Assembly: GCA_964344685.1 (NCBI GenBank)
Contig: CAYFOK010000005.1
Location: 1 to 64,000, forward strand
Source: Scalindua sp964344685
GTDB lineage: Bacteria > Planctomycetota > Brocadiia > Brocadiales > Scalinduaceae
Reading direction: 5' to 3'
DNA: 64,000 nucleotides
The notes under the pieces are model-generated. The model ran no database searches. It saw only the letters and a program-made list of their open reading frames with translations, and was not told the DNA's origin. The position numbers and the translations under genes were made by a program. This document shows positions 18,886 to 27,974 of this stretch, in pieces (within the stretch, counting starts at the first letter, position 1; every line of letters starts with the position of its first letter).

Positions 18886-20055
18886 TTGAAGCATATACTG
18901 CCATTAATACATCAAATCATCGAGCGAAAAAGGATGGAAGAAGCGCTCTTGCAGGCAGAAAGATATAAGTCCCTGGGTGTAATAACCGCCGGGATTGCCC
19001 ATGAGTTTAATAACCTTCTTTCGGTAATCATAGGTACAGCAGAACTTCTTGGTGGAGGATTTAAAGACGAACAGGAATTGAAAGATGGACTGAATACAAT
19101 TATCGAAGCAGGTGACGATGGGGCCGATATAGTAAAAAATATGCTTAAGTATGCTAAATCTCAAGCAACGGAAACATCCGATTACATCCTTTTTGATATA
19201 AGGTACTTACTTAATGATGTGATTGAATTCACAAGGCCCAGATGGAAGAATATGGCTGAAGCTAAAGGAATAGAATATCACATAGATAGAGAAGACATGA
19301 TAGAAGTACCGGAAGTATCTTGTAACCCTACAGAGATGATGGAGGTGTTTACAAATATTATAAATAACGCCCTTGATGCCATGCCGGATGGTGGCCGTCT
19401 TTCATTCCGCACATGGAGTGAGGATGGTAATGTGTTTATAAGCATCTCCGATACCGGCAGTGGAATGCATGAAGATGTGAAAGAGAGAGTATTTGACCCG
19501 TTCTTCACAACGCGGAGACCGCTGGGAATAGGATTAGGCTTAAGCGTTTCCTATGGAGTAGTAGAGAGGCATGGTGGCAGGATAGAGGTAGAGAGTGATG
19601 AGGGAAAGGGAACAACGTTTAGTCTGAGCATCCCAATCCAAAAGGATGTAGTACGAAAAACTGAACCACCTGAACCTGTTAGTAAGTCAATTGCGAGAAA
19701 ACTGAATATTTTAGTAGTAGATGATAATGAGGATATGCGTTCGATCCTTAGTGATTTACTTACCAGATCTGGTCATACCGTTAAGACTTTAAATAACGGC
19801 GCAGAGGCTCTAAAGCTTGCCGATAAAGAAGAGTTTGATCTCGTTTTATGTGATCTGGTTATGCCAGACGTACATGGATATGATGTAATAATGGCTATTA
19901 ATAAGTTAGGTAAAATACCAAGGATTGGTATAATATCAGGTTGGGACGATAATATTAAGGCAATTGATGATGAAGGTTTCAAGGTAGATTTTATACTCAA
20001 AAAACCTTTCAAACATGCAGAGCTGACACAACGTATAAATTGTTTAGAATTTTAG
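18886..20055 (+). pseudogene. histidine kinase plus receiver, C-terminal part of the frameshifted hybrid kinase
   Basis: The remainder of the split gene: a HisKA domain with the phospho-histidine H39 in AGIAHEFNNLLSVIIG, then a HATPase_c domain. The N-box is NIINNALDAMPDGG, the G1 box DTGSGM, followed by FFTTRRPLGIGLGLSVSYGVVERHGG. A second receiver domain starts at about residue 272 (LNILVVDDNEDMRS), with the acceptor Asp in LVLCDLVMPD and the lysine in LKKPFKH. Intact, the protein would read REC-HisKA-HATPase-REC with no membrane or sensor domain, so it would act as a cytosolic relay. The kinase half keeps all catalytic motifs and could still be expressed from the ATG at 18886, but its lead receiver is lost. 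It follows the PspA-DUF4178 genes closely and could have regulated them. Confidence 0.8.
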
Positions 20056-20220
20056 AAATAGTGCAGTAAGAATAATCAGGTCATCTATAAGGATTGTCAC
20101 CCACCCGGATTAAACCGTTCGCCAGCCAGACGTGCATTATGGCGGGGACGGCAGTAAGCCTGCTCAACGCATCTTAACCCGTTAGTTGCAATCCGCGACT
20201 CACAACTCACAGCTTCATCA

Positions 20221-21144
20221 TCATAAATAGCTTTTCCAATAACCATCGACATCTTTTTGAATTGTATTTATGATGTCCACCTGTTTTGTCGGTTCAAAGA
20301 GGTGTGTAAACCTCTCTTGTGTTTTGAGATACTCTTCCACTGGTTTGAATTTCGGGATAACAGTATGTTCTACTTTACCATGAACAGCTTCTTTGAGTGG
20401 CAGAATACCCGTCTGTACCGCAAGTTTCGCAACATTAACCGATTTTGAAGAGCCAAAGGACCATCCCGGAGGGCAGGGGGAGAAAGCAATAAAAAGTTTA
20501 GGGCCATTGAAGCCAGACGCTCTTTCGAATTTGTTTGACAGGTCAGCAGGATGTGATGGTGAGACTGTAGCCAGATAGGGCGGTTTGTGAGACCTCCAAA
20601 TCTCAAAGAGATCCTTTTTCTTCTGTACCGTTCCACCTGGATTAAACTTTTCAGGAAATGAGGTATTTGTTCTTGAGCCAAACGGAGTAGCACTCGACAT
20701 CTGAAAACCTGTATTAGAAAATGCCTCGTTATCATAGCAGAAATAGTAGAAGTCCAACCCTCTATGAATTGCTGCGGAAGTAGACTGTAAGCCAATGTCA
20801 TTTGCCGAGCCGTCTCCAGTAAGGACTACCACCTTCAGATCCTCTTTTTTTTCCAGTTTTTCTTTTCTGATAAGTATGTCAAGCGCGTCCCTTATGCCCT
20901 GGGCGCCTGCCGGCGCACAGGCCATTGCCGTGTACATCCATGACGAACTGAACGGTGTGTATGGATAGACTGACAATAGAGTAAAACAGCCAGCTGCGTT
21001 TACTATAACAACATTCTTCCCTAAAACCTTGAGTGCAAGCCTCAAGGCCAGAAGCCCGCCGCAACCGGTACATAGTGGTGTCCCGGGCGAGATGTTCTCG
21101 TCAGCAGAAATACTCTTAAAACCTTTATAAGTTTCCGTTTTCAT
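20221..21144 (-). CDS. porB: pyruvate:ferredoxin oxidoreductase beta subunit PorB
   Basis: Thiamine-diphosphate-binding beta subunit of a 2-oxoacid:ferredoxin oxidoreductase. It has the early motif CTGCGGLLALRLAL, the ThDP signature LTGDGSANDIGLQSTSAAIHRG, and later YDNEAFSNTGFQMSSATPFG, which is characteristic of pyruvate (PorB-type) enzymes. Together with PorA and the fused PorG/D it interconverts pyruvate + CoA and acetyl-CoA + CO2 with low-potential ferredoxin. The ATG at 21144 is the likely start; a TTG one codon earlier is in frame. It lies 206 bp after porA, and the gap holds two hairpins including a dispersed repeat. In an autotroph using the acetyl-CoA pathway it would run towards pyruvate. 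Confidence 0.92.
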   Translation of the reverse strand: MKTETYKGFKSISADENISPGTPLCTGCGGLLALRLALKVLGKNVVIVNAAGCFTLLSVYPYTPFSSSWMYTAMACAPAGAQGIRDALDILIRKEKLEKKEDLKVVVLTGDGSANDIGLQSTSAAIHRGLDFYYFCYDNEAFSNTGFQMSSATPFGSRTNTSFPEKFNPGGTVQKKKDLFEIWRSHKPPYLATVSPSHPADLSNKFERASGFNGPKLFIAFSPCPPGWSFGSSKSVNVAKLAVQTGILPLKEAVHGKVEHTVIPKFKPVEEYLKTQERFTHLFEPTKQVDIINTIQKDVDGYWKSYL

Positions 21145-21291
21145 CAATACAAATTCTTAGTAAAAAAATCATAAAAATTAATCATCACACCCGCCAAATA
21201 GCTAGTCGGGCAGGAAGGCACAGAGAGCTCAAAAAAAAATTTTCCTCTTGTCTCCCCGAACAAAAGACATCGAGTATTCTGTTCTATATGT

Positions 21292-21312
21292 CCTCTCTTT
21301 CGAGAGGATTCC
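21292..21312 (-). repeat. dispersed hairpin repeat, copy 3 (minus orientation)
   Basis: Read on the minus strand this is GGAATCCTCTCGAAAGAGAGG: a perfect 6-bp stem with a GAAA tetraloop. The same element occurs at 33392-33416 and 50051-50074 on the plus strand. Here it sits in the porA-porB spacer. Confidence 0.7.
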
Positions 21313-21323
21313 ATTACTTGATT

Positions 21324-21339
21324 CCTTGCGAGAGCAAGG
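21324..21339. repeat. second hairpin in the porA-porB spacer
   Basis: CCTTGC-GAGA-GCAAGG: perfect 6-bp stem with a GNRA-type loop on the plus strand, 16 bp from the dispersed repeat and just after the porA stop codon. On the minus strand no T-run follows, so a simple terminator is unlikely. Confidence 0.5.
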
Positions 21340-21353
21340 CCTGCAATGAATAA

Positions 21354-22583
21354 TTAATCATTAGTTTTCCCGGCAATTTTCAGCAGTTTGTTCATCTGCT
21401 GCATATCATTTTCTGTATAGAGAATCTCTGTTTCGGGTATAACCCCGGAATCAAGGCTTTTTTTCATCACATCTATAATGTATTTAAATTCGACATGGCT
21501 GATATCCTTTCCGCCCAATCCACCAATGAATGATAATAATACTTCAGGCCTGTGTGTCTCATGATAAAGCGCCGCGGATACATCTTTATAGAGAATACCA
21601 CCTGAACCGGGACTGATGTTCTGGTCGATAACGGCAGCAGCTTTTATGTTTATTAAAAGCCGCCTGAGTTCTGCATCCGGAAATGGCCTGATAAGCCTTA
21701 ACCTTAGAAGGCCTGCTTTTGTACCATTTTCCCTGAACTCTTTTACAGCGGCCTTGCCTTTAACTGTAAATGAGTTGCTCATTATCAGAACATATTCCGC
21801 GTCTTTCATCATAAATTCCTCTATAACAGAGTATGCCCTTCCAAAAATTTCTTCAAACTTACCTGCCACTTCGTTATATACCTTTAACACGTTTAATGAA
21901 GCTAAATGCTGTTGATACTTAAAATATGAATATGCGCTGCCGCCCAGGACTGCTACACCCTGTGCCATAGGCTCAGATGCTTTAATAAACGCGTGCTTTG
22001 GTGCGTATTCAGGCAGAAAACCTTTGACTTCAGCCTTGTCCGGAATTAACACGGGCTCTCTCGTAAAAGAGAGGTAAAATCCATCCATATTGATCAAAAC
22101 CGGTAGTAGGACTCTCTCATCTTCGGATATTCTGTATGCCATCAAGATGGTATCCAGTATCTCCTGACATGTTTCAGCATGTATCTGAATAATACCGGTG
22201 TCCCTGGCAGAGAGAACGTCATTATGGTCCGGTTCAAGTGTGATCGGGGCAGAAATCGCCCTGGACACATTAATTAACACCAGTGGCACTCGCCATCCCG
22301 CAATATTATAGAGCATTTCATATCCGTACAGCAGGCCCTGGCTCGATGTAGCGGAAAAAACCCTTGTACCGGCGGCTGATGCAGTACCGGCAGCCGTAAT
22401 CATTGAATGCTCAGAATCCATACTGGTAAAAATCGCATCCATATTACCGCCATTAATCCATTTTGACAAAACTTCAATAATCTCCGATTGAGGAGTAATA
22501 GGGAAGGCGGGTACATAGTCTACATCTGCCAGTCTTGCTCCCCATGCCGCCGCATAATTTCCGGTTAGCATCTCCTTTACCAT
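21354..22583 (-). CDS. porA: pyruvate:ferredoxin oxidoreductase alpha subunit PorA
   Basis: Alpha subunit, about 409 aa. The N-terminal pyrimidine-binding domain shows GNYAAAWGARLADVDYVPAF, then PITPQSEIIEVL, and MDSEHSMITAAGTASAAGTR with the conserved glutamate region. The C-terminal transketolase-like domain II carries YVLIMSNSFTVKGKAAVKEF and LRLIRPFPDAELRRLL. A longer frame starts at 22625, but the ATG at 22583 has GAGG 7 nt upstream and gives the usual N-terminus MVKEMLTGNYA. It then overlaps the end of the upstream porG/D gene by 7 bp, showing tight coupling. It partners with the beta and gamma/delta genes on either side. Confidence 0.93.
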   Translation of the reverse strand: MVKEMLTGNYAAAWGARLADVDYVPAFPITPQSEIIEVLSKWINGGNMDAIFTSMDSEHSMITAAGTASAAGTRVFSATSSQGLLYGYEMLYNIAGWRVPLVLINVSRAISAPITLEPDHNDVLSARDTGIIQIHAETCQEILDTILMAYRISEDERVLLPVLINMDGFYLSFTREPVLIPDKAEVKGFLPEYAPKHAFIKASEPMAQGVAVLGGSAYSYFKYQQHLASLNVLKVYNEVAGKFEEIFGRAYSVIEEFMMKDAEYVLIMSNSFTVKGKAAVKEFRENGTKAGLLRLRLIRPFPDAELRRLLINIKAAAVIDQNISPGSGGILYKDVSAALYHETHRPEVLLSFIGGLGGKDISHVEFKYIIDVMKKSLDSGVIPETEILYTENDMQQMNKLLKIAGKTND

Positions 22584-23497
22584 TTTCTTACCTCGCGTTC
22601 TCTTGAAACAGCACTCTTTGGACACTCATCCATACATATAAAACAGCCTTTGCAGTTTTCATAATTGATTTGAGGATAACCTGATTCATCGATAGTGATA
22701 CAGCTGTGCGGACAGTGAACAAAACAGGCTCGACACATGGAACACTCTTCATAATCAATTACCGGTTTGTACAGACGCCAGTTTCCTGTTTTTTTATCAA
22801 TCGTATTTCCCATTGCGTAAACACTTGGTGTACCCACACAGGGATTTGCATATTTCAGCCTTACAATCCTGTTTCCATTGTGTCCTTCTGAATGCTTGAT
22901 TTCGGATGCAAAGATATCCGGTGTTTTGTCAAAGCAGACCAGCGCCGCTTCAACATTCCTGTCTATAGATTCTCTTCTAAGATGTATGTCTGACAATTCA
23001 TTGATTACGGCCTCTCTTAATGCATCTTTTGAGATCATGCCAGTTAACTTACATGCACAGGCCGCTGCTACACTACTGAGAGCAGGTTTATTAATAATCT
23101 TCAAAACTATTTCTGTTATGTCTACAGCAGCAACTTCTCCATTTACCCTATAAGTCTCTTTAACATGAGGCGGTGTATAGTGTGTGTTAACCATTGTTAC
23201 CGTTCCACTATCCGTACCCTGTAATACTCTAGCGGCATTATCGTCAAGGAGAGATTCATCGGCTATGATGTTGATGTCAGGCCGCGTTATTATGCCTCTT
23301 TCAAGTATAGGGCTATCAGACAGCCTCGTAAATGCTATTATAGGGGCACCTCTTCTCTCCGCACCGTAAACAGGAAAATCCTGAGCATAATATCCCTCTA
23401 TAAACGCAGCAGTGCCGAGAATGCGGCTTGCAGTCTTCATACCCTGCCCGCCTCTTCCATGAAATCTTACTCTTTTAATAATACCGTTCTTTTTCAT
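22577..23497 (-). CDS. porG: fused gamma-delta subunit of pyruvate:ferredoxin oxidoreductase
   Basis: Fusion of the CoA-linked gamma domain and the ferredoxin-like delta domain, 306 aa. Residues 6-190 are the gamma part (VRFHGRGGQGMKTASRILG, then FPVYGAERRGAPIIAFTR). A linker follows, containing the NTIDKKTGNWRLYKPVI element typical of PorD starts. Residues 255-300 hold two [4Fe-4S] motifs: CSMCRACFVHCP and CKGCFICMDECP. In most archaea these are separate porG and porD genes; fused versions are known. First gene of the por operon, overlapping porA by 7 bp. The ferredoxin domain carries electrons from the ThDP site to external ferredoxin. Confidence 0.93.
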   Translation of the reverse strand: MKKNGIIKRVRFHGRGGQGMKTASRILGTAAFIEGYYAQDFPVYGAERRGAPIIAFTRLSDSPILERGIITRPDINIIADESLLDDNAARVLQGTDSGTVTMVNTHYTPPHVKETYRVNGEVAAVDITEIVLKIINKPALSSVAAACACKLTGMISKDALREAVINELSDIHLRRESIDRNVEAALVCFDKTPDIFASEIKHSEGHNGNRIVRLKYANPCVGTPSVYAMGNTIDKKTGNWRLYKPVIDYEECSMCRACFVHCPHSCITIDESGYPQINYENCKGCFICMDECPKSAVSREREVRKW

Positions 23498-23560
23498 TTA
23501 ACACCTTCTCACACATAAACATACAGATATATATACCTGATAAGTCATGTAATTAATATC

Positions 23561-24277
23561 TTATCTTAAGATAACCTTCGCATCAACAGCCATTACATTT
23601 TTCTCGTATGCCAGCAAAGGGTTTAGTTCCACTTCCTTTATTGTACTAATATTTGATATTAAATCGGAGATAATAATAACTGATTTGGTAATCTGTTCTA
23701 TATCAAGAGATCTGGAACCTCTGTAACCTGACAGGGCAGGAAATGACTTTATCTCTCTAATCATCTCTAATGCTTCTGACTCTGTTACAGGTGCTATCCT
23801 GAACGACACATCCTTAAACAACTCTACCAGAATACCTCCCATGCCAAACATCACCACAGGCCCGAATTGTTCATCGTATAATCCACCTACAATTAAATGG
23901 GTGGATTCAGGTATCTGTTTTTGTAATAAGATACCTGAAATTTGAGAACCCGGAATCTCTATGCTCGGATCCGTCATGATCTTATTATAATTCTCTTCTA
24001 CTTCCTGTACATCATGTATACCTAAGATTACACCGCCTGCTTCACTCTTATGGATTGCTTCTGTTGATGCAATCTTCATGACCAGTGGGAATCCAATTTC
24101 AACAGACGCTTCTAAAGCCTCTCCGGGTGATTTGACTAAAACGTGGTCAGGTATTTCAATTCCGGCTAGCTTCACTATATCCAGCGATTCGTCGGGAAGG
24201 GCAATCTTTCTCCCGGAATCTGAAATCTTTTCCACTATCATTTCTACTTCAATCTTCCTTGCAGCATCATATACCAT
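23561..24277 (-). CDS. ADP-forming acetyl-CoA synthetase beta subunit (ATP-grasp)
   Basis: ATP-grasp domain protein of 238 aa matching the beta subunit of acetate-CoA ligase (ADP-forming). Visible motifs are GFPLVMKIASTEAIHKSEAG near residue 58, GILLQKQIPESTHLIVGG, and DEQFGPVVMFGMGGILVELF; the end LNPLLAYEKNVMAVDAKVIL is the metal/nucleotide-binding edge. With the alpha subunit it makes acetate and ATP from acetyl-CoA, ADP and phosphate, or runs in reverse. Its start overlaps the end of the alpha gene by 11 bp. It lies 63 bp before the por operon on the same strand, so pyruvate oxidation and acetate/ATP formation may be coexpressed. Confidence 0.9.
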   Translation of the reverse strand: MVYDAARKIEVEMIVEKISDSGRKIALPDESLDIVKLAGIEIPDHVLVKSPGEALEASVEIGFPLVMKIASTEAIHKSEAGGVILGIHDVQEVEENYNKIMTDPSIEIPGSQISGILLQKQIPESTHLIVGGLYDEQFGPVVMFGMGGILVELFKDVSFRIAPVTESEALEMIREIKSFPALSGYRGSRSLDIEQITKSVIIISDLISNISTIKEVELNPLLAYEKNVMAVDAKVILR

Positions 24278-25643
24278 GCATCTTACCTCTATCTACCAAT
24301 ACACTCATTGCCTTAACTGCTCTTCCCGGAGATGGAAAGACTGGAATGCCTTTCAACTCATACAATCCCTTAACTTTTTTTGTATATTCTCCGCAAATGG
24401 TGCAAACGACAACAGGTTTGCCGGCTTTCTCAGCAGACTGTGAAATAATATCAACCACTTGTTCCGTCATAGTCTGTGGAGGCATTAATGGGATTACTAT
24501 CGCAGCATCAAAATAGTCATTGTTAACAAAAGCTGTTTCAAGTACTGTACCGAAATCTTTATCACCGGAACTGCCGGTCAGATCTATCGGGTTATTTAAA
24601 ATAAAATAGTCCGGAAAATGTTTTGAAAGTGACTCCTTGATTACAGATGGAGTTTTCGCTACATCCAGATCTATAGCACCACACATGTCTGAAACCGAGA
24701 CACCAAATCCACCTCCGTTAGTCAATACCAGGATCTTATTTCCCTTTGCAGGTTTCTGCATTGAAAGAACTTTGCACGCATCGATAAACTCCTCCAGGTT
24801 GTTTACCTCTACAATTCCTGATTTTTTAAACGCAGCTCTATAAATTTCATATTTACCGGCAATGGCCCCTGTATGAGACCTTGCCGCATCAACACCGGAA
24901 TCCTGTCTTCCAACCTTCAACACTACCATATGTTTATCCCTGGAACAGCGGCTGGAGGCACGGATAAACCTTCTCCCATCATCTACTGATTCCATATAGA
25001 TCCCAATAACGTTTGTAGTCTCATCTTCTGTTAGATATTCAATCAATTCTGATTCACCAACGTCAGCACGGTTACCATAACTTACAAATTTTGATACACC
25101 AATACCTTCAAGAGATAACATATCCAGCATACTTATAGAATAGGAGCCGCTTTGAGACAAAATACTCAAATACCCTTTCGGAGGGCGCTTGACCTTTGAC
25201 CACGGCAGAAAAAAAGTGCTGAAATCTGAATAATTATCAAGGACACCAAGGCAATTCGGACCAATTACTCTGATACCGTTTTCTATGCATTTTTTTTTTA
25301 CATTCTCTTCATTCTCCTCTCCTTTATTACCTGTCTCCGCAAATCCACCACTTATAATAATGCTGTTTTTTATCCCGGGTCCTACATGCTGATCAAGAAT
25401 ATCAATAACATGTTTTGAAGAGATTGCTAATACTGAAAGTTCTATTTTCTCTTTAATATCCAAAAGTGAAGGATAGCATTTTAGTCCAAACACTTTATTG
25501 TGATGCGGATTTACAGGAACAACTCTACCTTTAAAATCCATTTCAAAGAGATTTTGTATAATAGTTGATGTAATGTTCTGGGGGTTTTCTGTAGCACCTA
25601 TGATGGCTACACTCTGAGGATTGAAGAACTTATCTAAATACAT
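24267..25643 (-). CDS. ADP-forming acetyl-CoA synthetase alpha subunit
   Basis: CoA-binding and ligase subunit, 458 aa from the chosen start. The N-terminal Rossmann CoA-binding domain begins at once (FFNPQSVAIIGATENPQNI). The two succinyl-CoA-synthetase-like flavodoxin domains follow, with IRVIGPNCLGVLD and the phospho-histidine region DAARSHTGAIAGKYEIYRAAF; the histidine in SHTG is the expected phosphorylated residue. A longer frame opens at 25685, but the ATG at 25643 has GGAG upstream and yields the standard MYLDKFFNP start. The separate alpha and beta subunits are the archaeal-type arrangement; many bacteria carry a fusion. Another 2-acyl-CoA could be the substrate, but the por context favours acetyl-CoA. 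Confidence 0.9.
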   Translation of the reverse strand: MYLDKFFNPQSVAIIGATENPQNITSTIIQNLFEMDFKGRVVPVNPHHNKVFGLKCYPSLLDIKEKIELSVLAISSKHVIDILDQHVGPGIKNSIIISGGFAETGNKGEENEENVKKKCIENGIRVIGPNCLGVLDNYSDFSTFFLPWSKVKRPPKGYLSILSQSGSYSISMLDMLSLEGIGVSKFVSYGNRADVGESELIEYLTEDETTNVIGIYMESVDDGRRFIRASSRCSRDKHMVVLKVGRQDSGVDAARSHTGAIAGKYEIYRAAFKKSGIVEVNNLEEFIDACKVLSMQKPAKGNKILVLTNGGGFGVSVSDMCGAIDLDVAKTPSVIKESLSKHFPDYFILNNPIDLTGSSGDKDFGTVLETAFVNNDYFDAAIVIPLMPPQTMTEQVVDIISQSAEKAGKPVVVCTICGEYTKKVKGLYELKGIPVFPSPGRAVKAMSVLVDRGKMHGI

Positions 25644-25775
25644 TAATAACCGCTCCAAATAAAAATAGGGGCCAGGCGCTCCCATTTGGAAGTCTGAATA
25701 GATAATCTGGGTAAGTCTTAATAATTAACAAATTACTTCTGATAGCAGGGATAACTGTAATCAGTCATTAGATTA

Positions 25776-26282
25776 TTATTGAGGGTTTTTTTTCATCTTC
25801 TGTAGCTGCTTCTTCTTAAGGTTCTCTACATGAATAATAAGCGTATCAACTGTCTCCTTCAGAATATCAAGTTCGTCTATTTCCAAATCATTTAATTGTT
25901 CTAGATTGTACTCAATCGTATCGATTATCCTTTTGGACGGACGCTGCATGGGACGCATAAAATACGTTGTTATAGTTGCCACTATAGTTCCGAAAAAAAT
26001 TACGGAACCAACTACTATCCAAATACCACCAATTAACTTGGCAACATCAGATTTCGGCGTATCAGCTATGCCAGCAGTTGAAAATGCAGCTATTCCCCAA
26101 TATATGGCATCTCCATAAGAGACTATCTTGGCTCCTTCAACACCTCTTTCGGCAAAATATATTCCTGTCGAAAAAGCAAGCCACAAGGCAACCAGAAGAA
26201 CAATCATGTTTGTGAATGGCGTGTGAATTGAGATATCTTTTATAAATCTTTTAAGCCTCGTATTTTGTTTTATTCTTCTCAT
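25776..26282 (-). CDS. two-TM pore protein with noncanonical filter
   Basis: Ion-channel (PF07885-type) protein of 168 aa: membrane helix at about residues 24-44, pore helix DAIYWGIAAFS at 58-68, second helix at about 83-107, then a charged helical tail with coiled-coil pattern (120-162). In place of the K+ filter T(V/I)GYGD it reads S68-T-A-G-I-A-D74, keeping only the first glycine and the aspartate, so K+ selectivity is doubtful. It is the last gene of a minus-strand run with the membrane spermidine-synthase-like protein, DUF350 and a lipoprotein. It may be a nonselective pore or a non-conducting partner subunit. Confidence 0.8.
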   Translation of the reverse strand: MRRIKQNTRLKRFIKDISIHTPFTNMIVLLVALWLAFSTGIYFAERGVEGAKIVSYGDAIYWGIAAFSTAGIADTPKSDVAKLIGGIWIVVGSVIFFGTIVATITTYFMRPMQRPSKRIIDTIEYNLEQLNDLEIDELDILKETVDTLIIHVENLKKKQLQKMKKNPQ

Positions 26283-26305
26283 ATCTTATTTTTTTCCTAA
26301 GTAAA

Positions 26306-27859
26306 TCAATACACGTCCCACGCACCTTTTTTGTAATATTTTACTAAAATAGGGTCGAGGATACTATTAATTTTCAGCTTATCCTTTCTCTCAAGAACTC
26401 CTTTTCCAAAATTCACCATTGAAATAATGGCCTCCTTGTTAAGGAATCTGGTAGGAAGGGGAGGAAGTTCAATCTCCGTTATTTTTTTCTTCAGCATATC
26501 TTTTGGTACAACATCATTTTTCATTCCCAGGCACCAGCCCCATTCTCCGAGTGTAGGGATATTATTGTGATATGGAAGTACGGTATAATCTGCCGACTCC
26601 ATTGTCTTGACTATACAGGCGAATGCATTAGGAGAGTGTACCGGACTGGATGCCTGTGTGACGATAATGCCGTACTTATTTAGATGACGTTGACAGAGCG
26701 AATAGAACTCCCTGGAGTAGAGCCGGGACAAAGAAACGGAATTGGGGTCAGGCAGGTCGACAAAAATGACATCGTAAAATTCTTCACTATTTTCTATAAA
26801 TGTAAAGGCGTCCCGGTTTATAACATTAACCTTCGGATCTACCATTGCGTTCTGATTAATCTTTGTGATGATAGGATTATATTTTGCCAGATCTGTCATT
26901 ACAGGATCTAGGTCGACAACCGTTACATTCTCAACGTCACTGTATTTCAAAATCTCTCTAACTGCCAGTCCTTCACCACCACCCAGCACCAGAATATTTT
27001 TTCTCTGCTCTGAAAGCAACATTGCCGGGTGTATAAGAGGCTCGTGATATTTCTCCTCGTCAAATGTTGAAAACTGTTCATTCCCGTTTATAAAGAGCCA
27101 GTACTTATCTTTCCACTGTGTAATGACTATCTTCTGATATGTAGTCTGCTGTTCGAAGATTATTCGATCCTTATATTTCTTCTGTTCACTGAACAGTATA
27201 ATAGGCTTGACTGCAAAGATAAATATCATGAAGAACGCGGTAATTGACCAGAATGAGGTCTGTATTGACTTCTTGTAAAGAAGCAGATGTTTAAATCTCC
27301 AAAATAGTATTGATGCTACCATGAAATTAATTATTCCAAGTGCAATTGGAGTATATGTAAGGCCGAAATAAGGCAGGGCAAAAAAAGCAAACAGGATGCC
27401 TCCGGCCAGGGCGCCGTAATAGTCTTTCTCCATAACGGATGAGATGTTTACCCTGAGCTCTTCATACGATTCGTTCATCCGGGTTACCAGAGGTATCTCC
27501 GCACCGATCAGTAGACCGATCAATATACTGAATGCATATATAAACAGACCGGTACTTTTACTGAATGTTGAAGTCCAATAGCACAGTGCTACTGAAGCAC
27601 CACATAGGATGGAGAGGGCAAATTCGAGGAATATGAACTTATCAAGCAGGTTGTTCAGTATGTATTTACTGATCCTGCATCCCAGTCCCATTGCGAAGAG
27701 CATTAGAGACATCAATATTGTCCATTGGAGTATGGGATTCCCGAGGAGATAACTCGCAAGAGTGGAAAGAACAAATTCGGCAACGATGCCGGCGCAGCCG
27801 GTGGCAAAAATACATATCTTGAGAATTCTGCTCTGGGATGCTAAAAGTGGATTTGGCAT
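26306..27859 (-). CDS. membrane-embedded spermidine-synthase-like methyltransferase-fold protein
   Basis: Protein of 517 aa in two halves. Residues 10-235 hold about seven hydrophobic helices. Residues 240-490 are a polyamine aminopropyltransferase-like domain: YQKIVITQWKDKYWLFINGN, FDEEKYHEPLIHPAML, and the cofactor loop ILVLGGGEGLAVREIL with VTVVDLDPVM. The catalytic DSTDP-type motif of spermidine synthase is DLPDPN here, which keeps the second Asp-Pro but not the Ser-Thr, so the substrate may differ. Such membrane versions are typically found next to DUF350 genes, as here. It starts 115 bp after the DUF350 gene. Whether it makes polyamine or modifies lipid or protein is unknown. Confidence 0.88.
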   Translation of the reverse strand: MPNPLLASQSRILKICIFATGCAGIVAEFVLSTLASYLLGNPILQWTILMSLMLFAMGLGCRISKYILNNLLDKFIFLEFALSILCGASVALCYWTSTFSKSTGLFIYAFSILIGLLIGAEIPLVTRMNESYEELRVNISSVMEKDYYGALAGGILFAFFALPYFGLTYTPIALGIINFMVASILFWRFKHLLLYKKSIQTSFWSITAFFMIFIFAVKPIILFSEQKKYKDRIIFEQQTTYQKIVITQWKDKYWLFINGNEQFSTFDEEKYHEPLIHPAMLLSEQRKNILVLGGGEGLAVREILKYSDVENVTVVDLDPVMTDLAKYNPIITKINQNAMVDPKVNVINRDAFTFIENSEEFYDVIFVDLPDPNSVSLSRLYSREFYSLCQRHLNKYGIIVTQASSPVHSPNAFACIVKTMESADYTVLPYHNNIPTLGEWGWCLGMKNDVVPKDMLKKKITEIELPPLPTRFLNKEAIISMVNFGKGVLERKDKLKINSILDPILVKYYKKGAWDVY

Positions 27860-27974
27860 TGTTTGGGTTACTAGTTACGAATTACGGGTAACAGGATAAG
27901 GGAATTTGGTAAAGGAATTTTCATTCGTTATTTGTCATGCCTGCCTGAAGTAACGTGTAATACAACGCTACGCA

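Noticed and set aside
20370..20801. 143-codon ORF inside porB
   Set aside because: It is an alternate-frame shadow of porB.
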